Source of the DNA: Hsuehochloa calcarea
Taxonomy: Eukaryota > Streptophyta > Magnoliopsida > Poales > Poaceae
Length of the DNA stretch: 64,000 nt
Assembly (NCBI GenBank): GCA_036346395.1
Contig: CM070596.1
Location: 7,735,843 to 7,799,842, forward strand
Direction of reading: 5' to 3'
The notes beneath the pieces are model-generated. The model had not been told where the DNA came from and ran no database searches. It saw only the letters and a list, made by a program, of their open reading frames with translations. Positions 11,547 to 24,687 of this stretch are shown piece by piece; position 1 is the stretch's first letter, and every line of letters begins with the position of its first letter. The position numbers and the translations under genes were made by a program.

Positions 11547-13596
11547 TATCGGGACCCAAAAATGCAATTCTGAACCCTATGTGTATTCTACATTAGTCTA
11601 GGATCACGCTAGTGCAACCAGTATCAACATAGATAAATATCGATCTACACAAGATGATTAATATAATAAAAGATTAATTTGAATAGCAAATAATGGTTTG
11701 GACCTTATGGTCAAGTTTACATTTATTAAGCCATGTAGGGCTGACAATAAATAAAATAGCAGCAGCGGAACAAAATTAAACTCCAGCAGAATCCCATCAA
11801 TTCACCACCGGCAACCGACTGGGATCAAGACCCTAACGATCATCACCTTCGTAGAACTCCTCCTCAAATGCAGGCAAAGACTCCTCCACTTATGTTAATT
11901 GTTTGAAGCAAGCATGAGTACACAACCGTACTCGCTAGTCATACCACAGAATACAATTTATAGATGATGGTTTATTCCAAAGGAATGGCTTCTATGGTTA
12001 GTTTGCATAAGGCAACATTTGTAATTGAATATGAATAATAGATTGAGAATAATATTTAAAACAATTAAACAATAATAATTTGATATTTGTTTTCACAAAG
12101 GACACACAGTCTAAACAAGTTATTTACACATCCATATGACTTAGATCACACAACTCTCTTCCCAAATGTTTTATGAAAATCTACCCTTCGTGTGAAATCC
12201 CTGAGCATGTCAATGACCGTGGATGCGGCTATTCGAAATAGATTGATTAACACTCTGCAGAGGTTGTACACTTTACCCACACGATGCAATCAACTGGATC
12301 AGAGCTGATCACAACAAAACCTTTCGAAAACTTTATCTCAAGCATTGACACTCCCGATGTGCTTTACCGCCGTCCAATCGATACACACAGCGCTTGGTAC
12401 GACACACATCGTTGGACAGGGAAGCGGCGAACTGTCCCGTGATGTGAGAATCACACCTCCAGCCCATCACACAGCCTAACCTACAACCCGAGTTGTCAAT
12501 GTCAAGACTCCATAACTTACTAAGTTAGGCTCGTCCCATACAAGACATGTGGTCGTACAGTAAGGTCCAGTTCAATGGCGCACAAAATTAAGTCCTTAAT
12601 TGACCAAGGCGAGACTTCCAGTTTCTAACTAAATGTCACACAAACCAGTATTCCCATCCACACAGTTTCCACCATATCACATAGTATCCACCACTTGCCC
12701 CAGTCTAAATCTTTTCCCACCCTGTTGGTTAAGTGTAACACATGCCATCAACGAGTAATAGCACACAATACACACAGTTCTATAATCACTTAGTCAAGTT
12801 TATATTTGCAACTCACAAGAGATGATGACTCGTAGCATGGCTAAGCAATCTACTCGTATCTAACCAACCCACGCTGGTGCTACGATAGTACCAACTAGTA
12901 TTGAACCAACCTAGGGTGACAAAAGATTATAAGATAACAATAGACAATGTGGATATAACAATTTGGATTAATAACTAAACCCAAAAGCATTTAAATAAAT
13001 ACTTAAAGTAGAATGCAGTACATTGAAACAAAGTAGTTTTGAAAATTGGGTTTGACATAATCAAAAGTATAATTTGCCTTGGAATAGTTCGAAGTATTGG
13101 TCTTAATCTTGGTTCACTCCTTCTTCAAAAGTCCCCGAAGAAATAACGTTTACTCGCAAACGAAACAAATAAATAATGGAGACAAAACAAACTCCAAAAA
13201 TTAAATAAAAATATTAAATAAATAGATCTCGAATTTAGATGAATTTAGGAATTTGAATGGACTCAATCGGAGTTCGGATGAAGAAAATATGGCCTTTGGA
13301 ATATCAAAACTCAAGAAAAATACCCTAAATTGGTATTTTTAGAACTTCCAATTATTTTTCTAACGAAAAATCAAATTATGACGTCAGCATGATGTCAGCC
13401 CTCAAAATTACAGAATTAAAAGAATTCAGAGAAATTTTGACATGTTGGACCCACATGTCAGCGACTCGGCTCACGGTGAACCAAGTTCACCGAGCGATTG
13501 GTTCTAGGGTTCGGTGAACTGGCCACGCATGCGCACCCGTGGCCGCTGACTCTAGTAAGTTCCCATGTCCGCTTTTGACCGTAGGCATAGCTGTTT
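11547..13596 (-). repeat. Gypsy A LTR, 3' part
   Basis: This stretch is homologous in order to the 3' part of the gypsy B LTR (40400-41013), including the AAGGTC(C/A)A box, the GATCAAGACCCTAACG block and the terminal GGGTCCCGA. It ends on the minus strand in GATA instead of GACA. No coding sequence is supported. It stops abruptly near 13596, where a second related LTR segment begins. Confidence 0.65.
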
Positions 13597-16482
13597 AAAT
13601 AGTTTAGACTCTGCAGAGGTTGCACACTGTACCCACAAGAGATAATCATCCTCGTTGCCCCACATGATTCCTTAGTCATGCAGTTGAGCGACCATCACAG
13701 TGACCTTTCGAAATATTTCACCCCTTCTGTCATCTCACCCATATGGGCCAGGCCCATAAGTTGTGCGAGATGTTCGCCTCATCAACTAGCGTAGATGGAT
13801 TACCCACAATGTCTAGCGCGACTGGCAACTTCACCTTGCACTGGTGTCCCATTCAAATTGGACCGTGTCCAGTGCTTGCACGATCCCGCTACCCCTCTAG
13901 TCAGATAACATGCGGAGTTTAATAAATTTACAATGCCAAGTTGTATTTTACAGACTTGTGATTGTACTTGTTTTACACGGGAGGTCATGACAAGATTAAG
14001 TTCTTAATCCATTCGAGCGGTTCATACCACCTACCAACCACTCTTGTGCATAACGGCACCCATCACCCTTTCCATCCGTCCAGATGTGATAATAGTAAGT
14101 TGTTTAGGGTTTTGGGAAGTAAAACCAATTACCTCAATATTCCAGTCATTTGTCCACAATGACTGCCCGAAACCACATTCATATTTAAAAGATGATGATT
14201 AGGACATTTAATGTCCTGGTACTTAAGCCAAACTAGCATGTTGCTTAAGTACAACCTATACTAGTATTTACCACATAGCTACTAGGGTGACATGGAATAA
14301 TGGATTCAATTATCAAAGGATGACTTTAAAATTAATTAATCATCAAATGAGTATTTAGCTACCTTAAGCTTTAACATACATTTGATTAAAGAATTACATC
14401 ATGCAATTTTGGTAATTTAAATAAATATAATTTACATAAAATGTAGGCTCAAAATGATCAAAGTGTCAACTTGCCTTGGTTAAAGGCAAGAGAATCTTGA
14501 TAGTCTTGTGCTTGATCGAGTTGGAGATCTCCCGCTTCTTCGAACCCTAATAGGACGAATGTACCAGAAAAAGGAACAAAAAGCAAAGAGAGCAAATAAA
14601 TGCTAATGATATAATAAATGAACTCCAAATTAAACAAGACCAGTGCCATTAGCAAGATCTTCAATTTAGACAAATTTAGAAACAAATTTCATAGTTTTTG
14701 GAGTTAAAACGGAGGAGAACGGAGCTTCCGAAGTTTGAATTGGAATTAAATCAGAAAATAAAAAGAGGAGAGAGAAAATAGTGACCGATTGACACCTGGG
14801 GCCCATGAACAGTGCTCGATCCACATGAACAGTGCGTGGAGCGGTGGCCATCACGCACTGTGCGGGTCCACGGGAACAGTGTTTGGTGGGGCCCGCTCGT
14901 CAGCAACAGGAGGGGGGTTTAGGGGGATGACCAGTGGGCTTGGGGCATTCCCCGTTCGGCTCCTACGGCCCAGAGAGAGAGAGGGGAGTAGAGGGAGGGG
15001 TGCAACGGCTTGGGAGCGGTGGCGGCGGTGCGGGGGAGGCAGGCGAGCGGGCAAAACGAGGCCCCACGAGGGTGGCGGCCCTACTGGAGGCGGCGGCGCC
15101 ACCGGAAATGCAAGACGACGGCGGCGGGAGATCTAATGGCGGCAGCGGCGCTCGGGCTCGCGGAGGCGCGGCAAACCCGCAGGCCTGGTCGAGATGGCGA
15201 CGCATGAGCTGCCCCAAGGGTAGGGATATCTGCATTTGTGGGGTCGGGAAGCTCTGGGGCGGTGAATCGGTGGGGCGGCAATGTGAGCGCGGAAGAGAAG
15301 GGGCGGTGGTGGTGGCACACCTCGGCAGCGGGGAGGAAGAATGGAGGTGGGGGAAGGTTTCCTTAGGCCCTAGGGCACCTCGTGACGGGGGCGGCGGCGC
15401 GGTGGCGGCGCCGGAGCGACTGAACGGTAGGGAGGCGGCGCGGTCAAGGCGGGAGCGGGAGCTCGACTCTGGCTTCGCGCTTGCTCGATGAAGACGAAGA
15501 GAAGGGTGGGGGAGGGGAGAAGGGAGGCATGAGGCCTCTTATAGCCAGAGGAGGAGGACGAGGAGCCGTTGGGACCAAGGGCGACCCACGGTCCCGAGGA
15601 GTGGTATGGGCGGGCAACACGCTGCCATCACAACGGCGACCTTGGAGGCCCGGGGCAGGTGAGTGCAGAGGGAGTGGGTGCTGGCGACGGGACAAGGCGG
15701 GGCTGGCTGACACGTGCGCACGTGCGCGATGTAGCACGCGGGCCGGTGAGGACGCCAGGGCGTCACGGGCACGCGGCTTGAAGCGACAAGGCTAGTGCGC
15801 TGGGGTCACGGGCTATGGGACAGGGCAGAGCAGGCGCACGACGGCGACTTTGGCAGCCCTGGTGATGCGGTGCTCGCGCGATCCCGAGGTGCAATGAGGA
15901 CAGGGGTGAACAGGCGACACGAGTTCCCTTGCGTGCGCCCGGGATGGTGCTGACTCCATGGCAACGGAGCGGCGACTTGGGAGGCCGGGGTAGAGCACTA
16001 ACGGAAGCGGCGTGGGAGGCGAGCAGGCAGAGTAAGTGGAGCAGTAGAGAAGTACGTGATGGTGCAGAGGTGCAGGCGGTGTGATGACCGGCCGCACTGG
16101 AGTTCTCGGGCTGGCGTCAGCGGACGCACGAGATGGAGGCGGTGCTCAGCTGGGGCGAGGGGAGAAGAAAGTAGGGGAAAAGAGGAGCAGGCCGGGGGGG
16201 GGGGGGGTAGGAAGAAGGAGGCCGGACTGAGAGGAGTTGGGGAGTGGGCTCGGCTGAGGTAGGAGAGTGGGCTGGGTGGGGGAGGTGGGCTGGGGAGTGG
16301 CCCAAAATCCGAAAAGGGGAATTCAAATGTGAATTTTGTATTCGAGAGCCGCGAAGAGGTTTGAAACACAAACCCGAGCTTAGATAGTGGCTAGGAGATT
16401 TTGAGATTATGCGATAATTTGAAAAGAAAATCGAAAATCGAAATGTAATTACTATTTGAAGTTTGAAAACGGCAATGTTACA
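13597..16482 (-). repeat. Second gypsy-type LTR segment (5' part), joined to the first
   Basis: A block at 13606-13640 (CTCTGCAGAGGTTGCACACT) repeats one already met at 12250-12275, and the CTTGCCTTGG block at 14470 repeats the one at about 13075, so this is a second copy of related LTR sequence in the same orientation. It continues through a GC-rich part (14800-16300) with shadow ORFs only, a 14-base G run (16194-16207), and ends at 16482 in ...ATGTTACA, the complement of the TGTAACAT LTR start. Confidence 0.6.
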
Positions 16483-19400
16483 ATTTGATAGGAATATTAA
16501 ACATGTTTGACAATGTTGTTTCACATTTTATTTTCCCCCTGCATTTCATTTTTATTGTGCTCTTTGTTATTCTAACCATTTTCATTCTAATCTTATCTAT
16601 TAAAATATTTTCCATTTTAGATTAGTCATTTCAAAATATTTTTATGTATCCTATCCAGTATGAACCTTTGCTGCCTGCTGAGCAGGAAGTCTTTAATCGA
16701 ACTGCGACTGAGAAGTAAGTCGATACAAAAAATTAAATCAATTTATTGACTGCAAAGTAAGGTGATCCGCTATATACTTATGTTTCTACCTCTAGGTATT
16801 AGTCTGTTTGTGGCAATAGCGCTATTCTATAACATGTTAATAATAGGTGCGCATATTAGCGGTCCAAAAAAACTAAATGCGTATATTTATTTTAATGTAT
16901 TTCATATCTTATTGACGAAAGTTGCTTCTAATCCATATAATACAAAAAGAAACAATAAGCATGCTCCTGATATTTTATGTACTGTGTATCACACCAAATA
17001 CCGTAAAAATAACTGCCAAACATAATATATTCAACTGGCAAACGCAACGTACCGCGCCTTACCATCTCAGTTGCGCTCGCCAATCATACATAACTCCTAT
17101 CGTTGGATTAGAAAATCGAGGAAAAGCTCCGTTGGGCTCATTATTGTGTTGTGCTGTGGCTGTGCAGTACTTATCTCTTAATTTGCAGTCGGCAAAAACG
17201 GCAAGAGCACGTGAAGGTGGAACTCGTGGAGCCTCATGCGGTGACTGCTGCATCTGCGTGCACAGCAGTGTCAGCGGCAGGGTGAGGCGCCACATTGATC
17301 AGAAAACAATCAAGCAGACAAGAGACCAACACCTGCCACCTCCAGTCAGATCAGCTCAGCTCAGCTCAGCACTTATCGATGCTTTGCTTGCATTGCAAAT
17401 TGTGCAGCCCGTCAATGCCACACCCACAATCACCATCCTTGTTTCTTAATTATACCATATCTGTGTATTCGTTGATGACCATCCACGGAACCGGATTCTT
17501 TGAAAGGACTGTGCGTGCGGATCTGCAATGCAAGGTATCGCAGCAAAATCACTGTAGCATCTTGGCCGATTTTACTGTGGATCCAAAATTTTAGTGTGGC
17601 ACAGATATAGCGCCGCATTTAAGCCGTTAAATTCCAATCCGACGGTTAAGAAATGATACTAATGCAGAGAACTATTCATCCTATATATCTAGGATCATTC
17701 CTCCTTTTGTGTGTGTACACAGTTCCATGGTGTATATAATTGGGTCATTTTCCCAAGGCTAACGAGTGATCAGTCTGACATTGCCTTATCCCAATTGGTG
17801 CATGGACTGGTGGTGTCAGCATCACTAGCTAGCCACAGGTCATTTTGTTTTTTCATACCTGAAGTCATCCTCCAACCTTCCAAGCTTGCAGCTATTGACA
17901 ACCTAGCTAGCATATAGAAGAAAGAACAAGCTTGGCTAGGGGAACCAAGCGGTGCAAGGGAACAAAGGTTAAGACTAAAGGGTATATGTGCCTAACATGA
18001 CTACACATCTTTTCCAATTGATCATATTACAAATTTAAGATCATGTCAAAAGGCAACAAGATCGAACTGCATGGAATGATTTTTGTGATTTGCACGAAAT
18101 TTTGATTGTGGCACACGCTTTGAGAATTAGATCGACCACACGTACCGCATCAGGTTGAAAACTAATCCAACTATATTTGATGATTTGTGAACAAAATATA
18201 ACCATGGTCCCTACAAGAACATTGTTAATTAAATGGGTCTCTTGGGTCATTGACAATGGTGAAGCTCTGGTGAACACCATTGTTTTATGGAGATGCACCT
18301 GAGGACCGACACAAAGTCGAGTACCTTCCAAGAAAGCCTCACATGCAGCTAATGGCCCAGGCTTGATGTCAGAATTTTTTTTAAAATTAATTTGCTTAGA
18401 TACGCATCTTGGCAGTTGCTCAATCTATGTACCAAATGTATATTTTCTGATGATGCTATGTCGACATGTGCCCTACTTTTTTGTGACATGATCTTTAGTA
18501 GGTGCTTGGTTTTGTTGATTCATGTACTCTAACTAGAGAGATGAGAATCTATATTAGTTGCTACAAATCCTCATATACAGGAAAGTTGTGTAACATAAGT
18601 CAATATGCAGTTCATAATTAAGTTAATCCTTTAATTGGTAAAGTTCAAGCATGAAATGATCAACATTTCGATATATTATCATTAATTAATTAATTAAGAT
18701 GTTTACTAACCATTAGTATCATTGTATTGATGCCAGTTGATTGAAGCACCCTCCAACAATTAGCAAGCCATGCATGCACTAGGCACATCTCAAATAATCT
18801 TAATATCGCAGACACGTCTTGCAAGGTTTCAAACTTGGTCGTAGTAGACTCAATGAAGTCAATAGAGTTCAAGAGGCGGTTCCTAACTAGACAATTACTT
18901 AACCTAATTAGTCTGAATGAATTCTTAAATGTTTGAGAAAAATCTAATAACACTTGCATGGATGTTCTTAAGTTGACTTGCATATCTGACTGGAATATTC
19001 TCTACCTCGATCACATCTGCATTACCAAAAAAATAAAAAAATAAAAACAAGTTGGCAACTATGTGTACCAAGTTTGGCCACTCGCATGACACTAATTAAG
19101 CACAAGTTGGACCCAAGATAATGAAATATAACACTGTAAGAAGCCATTGCATGCTGGAATAAAAGATGTGCCCTCTAAACTAATGCAAGTTTTGTAGTAG
19201 GCAACAGACAGTGAGCCAAAATAGCACTCCGGCCTGGAGTCAATACCATTCAGAATGCATGATACATGGGCTAACTAATGTATATATAGATTTCACTCAA
19301 TCAGTGTATACAGCAACTTTTGACCTTCTCTAATATATAAACTACACGAAGCTAATTTTTTTCCTCGAGGGAGAAAATGTATTAATTAATACTACTTGAC

Positions 19401-20717
19401 GACCTGTCACGCCAGTTGGAAATGAACCAGGAAAAATCGTGTGGTCAAAATGATGTTGAACATGGTTTACATGCATGCCAATTAGTCAAAGTGCTTTGAT
19501 GTGGTATCTAATTAGCATTAGTAGTACTAGACAACAAACTTGGTCCATATACTATATATTGGCTCACAAATCGCGAGTAACACCACCATCGTTCTGACTG
19601 TCGAAAATTAGCACATATGAGTGAGATCCATTTTCTATAATTCAAAAGCAGTTTAGTACCATGCATATTGCTAAGGCAAAGTAGAGATGATCAACATATA
19701 AAGTAGAGTTCTTGTCACTCTTTGAAACATGTGACACATAGATGATGGTGGACGATGAGGGTTTTGGCTAAACATACACGTGCACACACGCATGTGCACG
19801 TGTATTTGCGTATTTTTGTGTGAAAAATTGCGTGACTTGTGACGCGCGACCGTGACGTGACGTGATGCGCCACTTGGCAGGCCAAGTCTACCTTATTTTT
19901 CTTGAACCATGCATCTCTCTCTCTGTTTGAATAAGATTCAAATGTTTGAATTTGATGTTTTATTGTGTGATGATGACAGGCGGTTACCAGTAGGTAAATG
20001 ACTGGTTAAGTGTGTCAGTTATCAGTGGATAAATGGCTATTTAATCAGTCAGTTCATAGTCTGCATCTATATACATATGCCTGGAGACGTCTAGAGCATA
20101 GCACGTAGCACAACTGCCTCCATTCCTTCTTTTCTTCCTTTTGCAAACCTATGTTGTAGTATTGCGCCGTCTGAACCTCGTCGACTCTTCTTCTCGGCGT
20201 GCACCTTGAAGAAGGGGAGCGGTATATCCGAGCCGTTGCTGCCGTGAAGACCTGCACGGGGGGCGGCAATAAGGTTTCTGGGCAGCGCACATCTGCGCGA
20301 CCGCTCGTTTCACTGATTCATCGAGTCTGCAATGCATTGAGTCTGCGTCTGCGCTGCTTCCCGTTCTTCATCGAACTTATCTGTATGTCTTTTGTGTGCT
20401 GATTGACTTGTTTATATTCTGTTTTATTTACTTATATTGTGAAGTACAATGGGTTGCCTGCTATTAGTACTGTTTTGTGTATCATTAGTCTTTTGTAATA
20501 TATGTCTTCTATTTAAATCTAGAATTAAAATATTACCCTCATTTTTCAACACTGACATGCTTGATTTTGCATCATCTTCCCTTTATAAATTTAAGCTAAG
20601 TTATTACTATCAGTTGTGCAAATAATGTTGATGATCTCGGTATATATATATAGTGAAGGGGGCATATTTAGTGCAAACTCATGTCTCGACGCATTAATCG
20701 TATATACTTTTGCTTAA
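16483..20717. other. Intergenic DNA, no gene recognised
   Basis: No coding region with recognisable homology or convincing exon structure is present. Visible items are short simple repeats (AGCTC repeats near 17355, TTAATTAA repeats near 18683), a palindromic ACGTGCACAC...GTGCACGT stretch at about 19779-19803, and a segment at 19900-20400 with a TATA-like ATATACATATG and a C/T-rich leader that looks promoter- or LTR-like but has no second copy in the window. Confidence 0.5.
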
Positions 20718-20726
20718 CATCCAAAA

Positions 20727-21081
20727 GGAAAAGGTCCACTTTTGGTCTCTCAACTCTTCTGAGAGTCCAACTTTCAACCTCAACCCTAGAATCATTACTT
20801 TACATCCAAAGGCTGGTTTCAATTCAGGGGTGGTTTTGGCTGATATGACTACTACCACATCGTCAATTGGAAGACGAGGGGCTGGTATGTGGGGTTAGGT
20901 TGATCCTGTAGTAGACAACTTGGCAAAATTGGTGATACATGTGGCAGCCATGTCACTTAAAACCAGCGTCGGATGTGATTTGTGTTGGTTTTAACGTTTG
21001 AGCTAGAGATATGTAAACGTTTAGGTTGAAGGTGAAAATTAGACCATGGGAAGAGTTAAGGCACCGAAAGAGGACTTTTCC
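20727..21081. mobile_element. Mutator-like MITE (355 bp)
   Basis: The ends are imperfect inverted repeats of about 30 bp: GGAAAAGGTCCACTTTTGGT on the left and, read in complement, GGAAAAGTCCTCTTTCGGTG on the right. The flanks are 9-bp near-identical direct repeats, CATCCAAAA (20718-20726) and CCTCCAAAA (21082-21090). A 9-bp target duplication with long inverted repeats is typical of Mutator-type MITEs. It has no coding capacity. Confidence 0.75.
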
Positions 21082-21090
21082 CCTCCAAAA

Positions 21091-22650
21091 TCTCATCCAT
21101 CCTTCATCTAAAGGTTCATATATATGTGAGTTTGTATGATTGCACCTAGACATGCATGATATATATATATGTCCTCATATTTAATTCTGACTTATTGACC
21201 ATGAATAAGCTTTCGTCATCGAAACTAGCTCTAGTGCAGCATGTACATATATTACAGGGGGTAGAACTTCCCTAGGATTGGACAAGAAAAAACTCAGCTA
21301 GTCATTAGCAAGTTCTTGGCGAATAATTATACCTCAAAGAGTACAATTGCTCAAGAGTTTAAGCTACGATTGAATGAGACATGTGCAACAGGATAAAGGA
21401 AGCATCGACCAATATTGAACAAGCACAACAACAAGTCCACAAGTGAAGTAGTAATTCTTAAATAATTTAATTGAGACCTGGCTAGCTAGCTTGTAGCTAC
21501 TAATTAATTGGTACATTTCGAAATCCCAAATTAGCGCTGAGACCAGCCGTACTTCGAAATAGCTTAAGCATAACGTTTGGAGTATATCATAGGATTTTTT
21601 AAAAAGGGATTATGCAAGAAACAGTGTAATTCTCACATTTCGTATGATAGATCAACTGATCGAGACTTCTTCGTTCATACTATTAAATAAAATGAATTTA
21701 GCTCACTAAAGAAAGAAAAGTAAGCTAAGGTGCTATATATACATGCACGTTCTAGTGAAAAGTTTGATGTACGTCTGAGAAATCCACTAATTTGCATCTG
21801 CAATCCACTGTCTCTTGAAAAAATCAGCTAGCGTACCATCTTCCGGAGCACATTGGATTGGCAAAAGGAAAAACCCATTATTTTCTAGTCCAGCATGCAT
21901 GTTTATAATTAAAATGCACTTGTCTATATGAGACATACATGATGCCCTAAGATTATATCCTGAGTACATATCCACAAATGCTTTGCTCAGAATATATATA
22001 TGTTTGGATGCCCTAGAGTTGATAGGTTTTGTTGGCCTATGTCCCAAGCTAGATAATTAATTTGTGCCACTTCAATATGCATGAAGCTAAGTGAGCTTAG
22101 CATAGCATATATAGAAAACAAATTGAAGGTGCGCATATATTAGAACCTCATTTGTTTAGACAGTAGTGTCCTCATATCATGGTTTGGCATCGTATAGCTA
22201 GCTAGGTTGCTATGTGGCTTCAACTGTAGGTAACATAATCCATAGTTCCATGTACATGTCACTAGTATAACATTGCAGCTAGCTAGCTAGCTAATTAACA
22301 AGTAGTAACTACTCCTAATTAGGCCCAATTAATTGCTAGTTTACCATTTGTAATGAAGCAGGAGCATGGAGAGTGAAGAGATGGAGGCATGGAAGTACTG
22401 CAGATGTGAGATGTGAGAGATGGCACTACACATAGCCAGGTCCTACATTATTAGATAAGCACACACATATTTTATGCCAGGGTTGCCATCATACTCAACA
22501 CTAATTAATCCTCCTAATGATCAAATCAAGCTCACACAAGCTATTATACAAAGGGCATCATTGTTTTGTTTTGCCCCTTTGCATATCACCCATTATTTTC
22601 TCCCTGGGCCCACACTCCCCTCTCCTATTCTCTCCCTGTCAACCTACGTG
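21091..22650. other. Upstream intergenic region of the HOOKLESS1-like gene
   Basis: AT-rich DNA without recognisable genes. It contains simple CTAG/AGCT repeats (for example near 22276-22292). The last few hundred bases, with C/T-rich stretches at 22590-22650, are the likely promoter of the gene that starts at 22786. Confidence 0.5.
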
Positions 22651-22658
22651 TATAAATG
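22651..22658 (+). promoter_or_regulatory. TATA box of the HOOKLESS1-like gene
   Basis: TATAAATG lies 135 bp upstream of the ATG. A purine-rich leader (22681-22785) with AGCAGCAGCAGAGG and GAGAGAGATC follows, typical of a plant 5' UTR. Copy B of the gene lacks all of this. Confidence 0.7.
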
Positions 22659-22785
22659 GCCAGTTCCTTCCCTCCCAACTGAGTAGAAGCAGCAGCAGAG
22701 GCACTCAACCAGAGCAAGCCAGAAGCGATTGCTTTCTTCCTGAGAGGTTAGAGAGAGATCATCAGATTAAGAGGGAGAAATAGAT

Positions 22786-24687
22786 ATGGTGGTGATGGAT
22801 GAAGAGAGGAGGAAGAAGATAATGATAAGAGTGAGAGAGTTCGACATGGAGAAGGACCTGCCGGCGGTCGAGGAGCTCGAGCGTCGATGCCAGGTCGGCC
22901 TCTCCGGCGATCAGGGCACTGAAGACACGGCCAGCGGTAGCGACGACGGCGCAAAGAAGAACAAGGCGAAGACGAGCAGTAAGAAGAAGAGAGGCATGTC
23001 GCTCTATGTCGAGCAGATAGGCGACCCGTTTGCCCGGGTGCGCCACTCGCCGGACCACGTCATGCTGGTAAGTTAAGCTGCACCGGCATGCAGCTGCCAT
23101 TGACACGTACTTGTCTGAGTACACGGCACTTTATCTTGACCTTGTGTATGCATGACACTATGGCAGTGATGGTGCTTTGCAACAAGTTTTGTATACCAAA
23201 TTAATTACTTGTGTTTGTTGTGTACTTGTGTGCTGATGTGTGTGTATACTATATACAGGTTGCTGGGTATGGAGAGGAACAAGAGGTTGTGGGAGTGATC
23301 AAGGCATGTGTCAGGATGGTGAGCAGAGGGAAGAAGAAGAAGCCATGTTCCAGCAGCACAAAGCAGCAGCAGTATGTGAAGGTGGCATGCCTTCTTGGCC
23401 TCAGGGTGTCCCCATCTCACAGGTAATTAATTAACCAAATCAAGTTTACATCTTAATTTCAATACCAAACATGCACACGTTTACATGCCTAAACTCTCGA
23501 AAACTGGTGCACTCGCTGCCATGGAAAACAATTTCACTGAAAATTCACCGAAATCATTTCGCCTCCTCTGAAATTTTTATGATTCGTTCAAAAAAATTTG
23601 GAAATATTTGAATTTAGATAAATTAAATAGTAAATTTGGCAACATTTGAATTTGGACAAAATTTGGTCAAATTTTAACTCCAAAATTTGTCAAGTTTGAA
23701 AATCCGCCGAAATTTTGAACCGAAATTTTGCCCAAAGCGAAATAGTATTCCCTGCTCGCTGCACATCTGCTCGGAGTTAATAGCACATTGCATGGAAGAC
23801 TCATGCGTGACTTGTATGCGTACGTGTGCAGGCGCCTCGGGATCGCGACGGAGCTGGTCCGGAGCGCGGAGTCGTGGTGCGCGGCGCGGGGCGCGGCGTA
23901 CGCCACCATAGCCACCACCGCGTCGAACGCGGCCTCGCTCGCGCTCTTCACCGGCCGCTTCGCCTACGCGCCGTTCCGCCGCCCGGTCTTCCTCGGCCAC
24001 CCGGTGCACCGGCATAGGGCGCGTGTCCCGCGCGCGCACCGCGTGCAGCAGCTGCCCCCGCCGCTCTCCGCGGCGGCCTACGCCGCGCTCCTCCCGCCCG
24101 CCGCCGCCGAGTTCCTCCCCGCCGACCTCCCCGCGCTGCTCGCCCACAAGCTCACGCTCGGCACGTACATCGCCATCGAGCGCGCTCCGGACCCGGCGCT
24201 CCCGCCGTCGTTCGCCCTGCTCAGCGTCTGGGACTCCACGCGCTCCCTCCGCCTCCGCGTCGGCGGCGCGCACCCGCTCCTCCGTGCGTCCCTCGCCGCG
24301 GTGCGCGCGCTGGACTGGCACGCGCCCTGGCTGCGCGTCCCCTCCGTCCCCGACGTCTTCCGCCCGTTCGGCACCTACCTCCTCTACGGCCTTCGCATGT
24401 CCGGGCCGGAGGGCCCCGCGCTCCTTCGCTCGCTCTGCCGGCACGCGCAGAACGTCGCGCGCAAGAACCCGGCGTGCGCCGTCGTGGCGGCTGACCTCGG
24501 GCCCGAGGACCCCACCGCGGCCGCCGTGCCACACTGGCCCCGGTTCTCTTGCGACGAGGACGTCTGGTGCATCAGGAAACTCGGCGCCGGTGCTGACAAT
24601 GGCAATGCCGGTGACAACGACGACGACGACGACTGGATGACCGCGCCGCCGCCAGGCGTTCTGTTCGTCGACCCTCGGGAGTTCTGA
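22786..24687 (+). CDS. HLS1-like: HOOKLESS1-like putative N-acetyltransferase (GNAT family), intact copy A
   Basis: Three exons, 22786-23067, 23259-23422 and 23832-24687, all with GT-AG introns (191 and 409 bp), encode 433 residues ending in VDPREF. The family regulates differential cell elongation (apical hook) and links ethylene, auxin and sugar signals, acting in the nucleus; the exact substrate is uncertain. Residues about 14-170 form the GNAT domain, with RHSPDHVMLV and the acetyl-CoA loop RRLGIATEL at the exon 2/3 junction. C-terminal family blocks are KLTLGTYIAIER, SVWDSTRSLRLRV, VFRPFGTYLLYG and SCDEDVWCIRKL. Lys/Ser-rich residues 40-68 and an Asp run near the end are local low-complexity insertions. 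Exon 3 is extremely GC-rich, as in many grass genes. Start chosen as the first ATG after the TATA box, giving the conserved IRVREFDMEKDL start. Confidence 0.93.

Larger units (their letters stand above)
6883..16482 (-). mobile_element. Ty3/gypsy LTR retrotransposon A (RIRE3/RIRE8-like), minus strand, interrupted
   Basis: Read from right to left the order is LTR sequence (16482-11547), primer binding site (11542-11531), an extra ORF upstream of gag, gag with a zinc knuckle, protease, reverse transcriptase, RNase H and the start of the integrase side, where the big CACTA element cuts it at 6883. Its proteins and LTR share family with gypsy B (38960-46341). The right end reads TGTAACATTG on the minus strand, matching the TGTAACATCCC start of gypsy B. 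The other LTR would lie left of the window. Stops and substitutions are frequent. Confidence 0.82.

Noticed and set aside
14789..16369. Several overlapping 60-185 codon ORFs on both strands
   Set aside because: They lie in the GC-rich part of a gypsy LTR, overlap in many frames, and show Pro/Arg/Gly-rich shadow composition.
19900..20402. Possible small gene or solo LTR with a TATA-like sequence
   Set aside because: No recognisable protein, no second copy or target duplication seen; left as unassigned intergenic DNA.
23205..23434. Short ORFs of 64-71 codons around exon 2 on both strands
   Set aside because: They are out-of-frame readings of exon 2 plus intron 1 and recur in copy B only because of the duplication.
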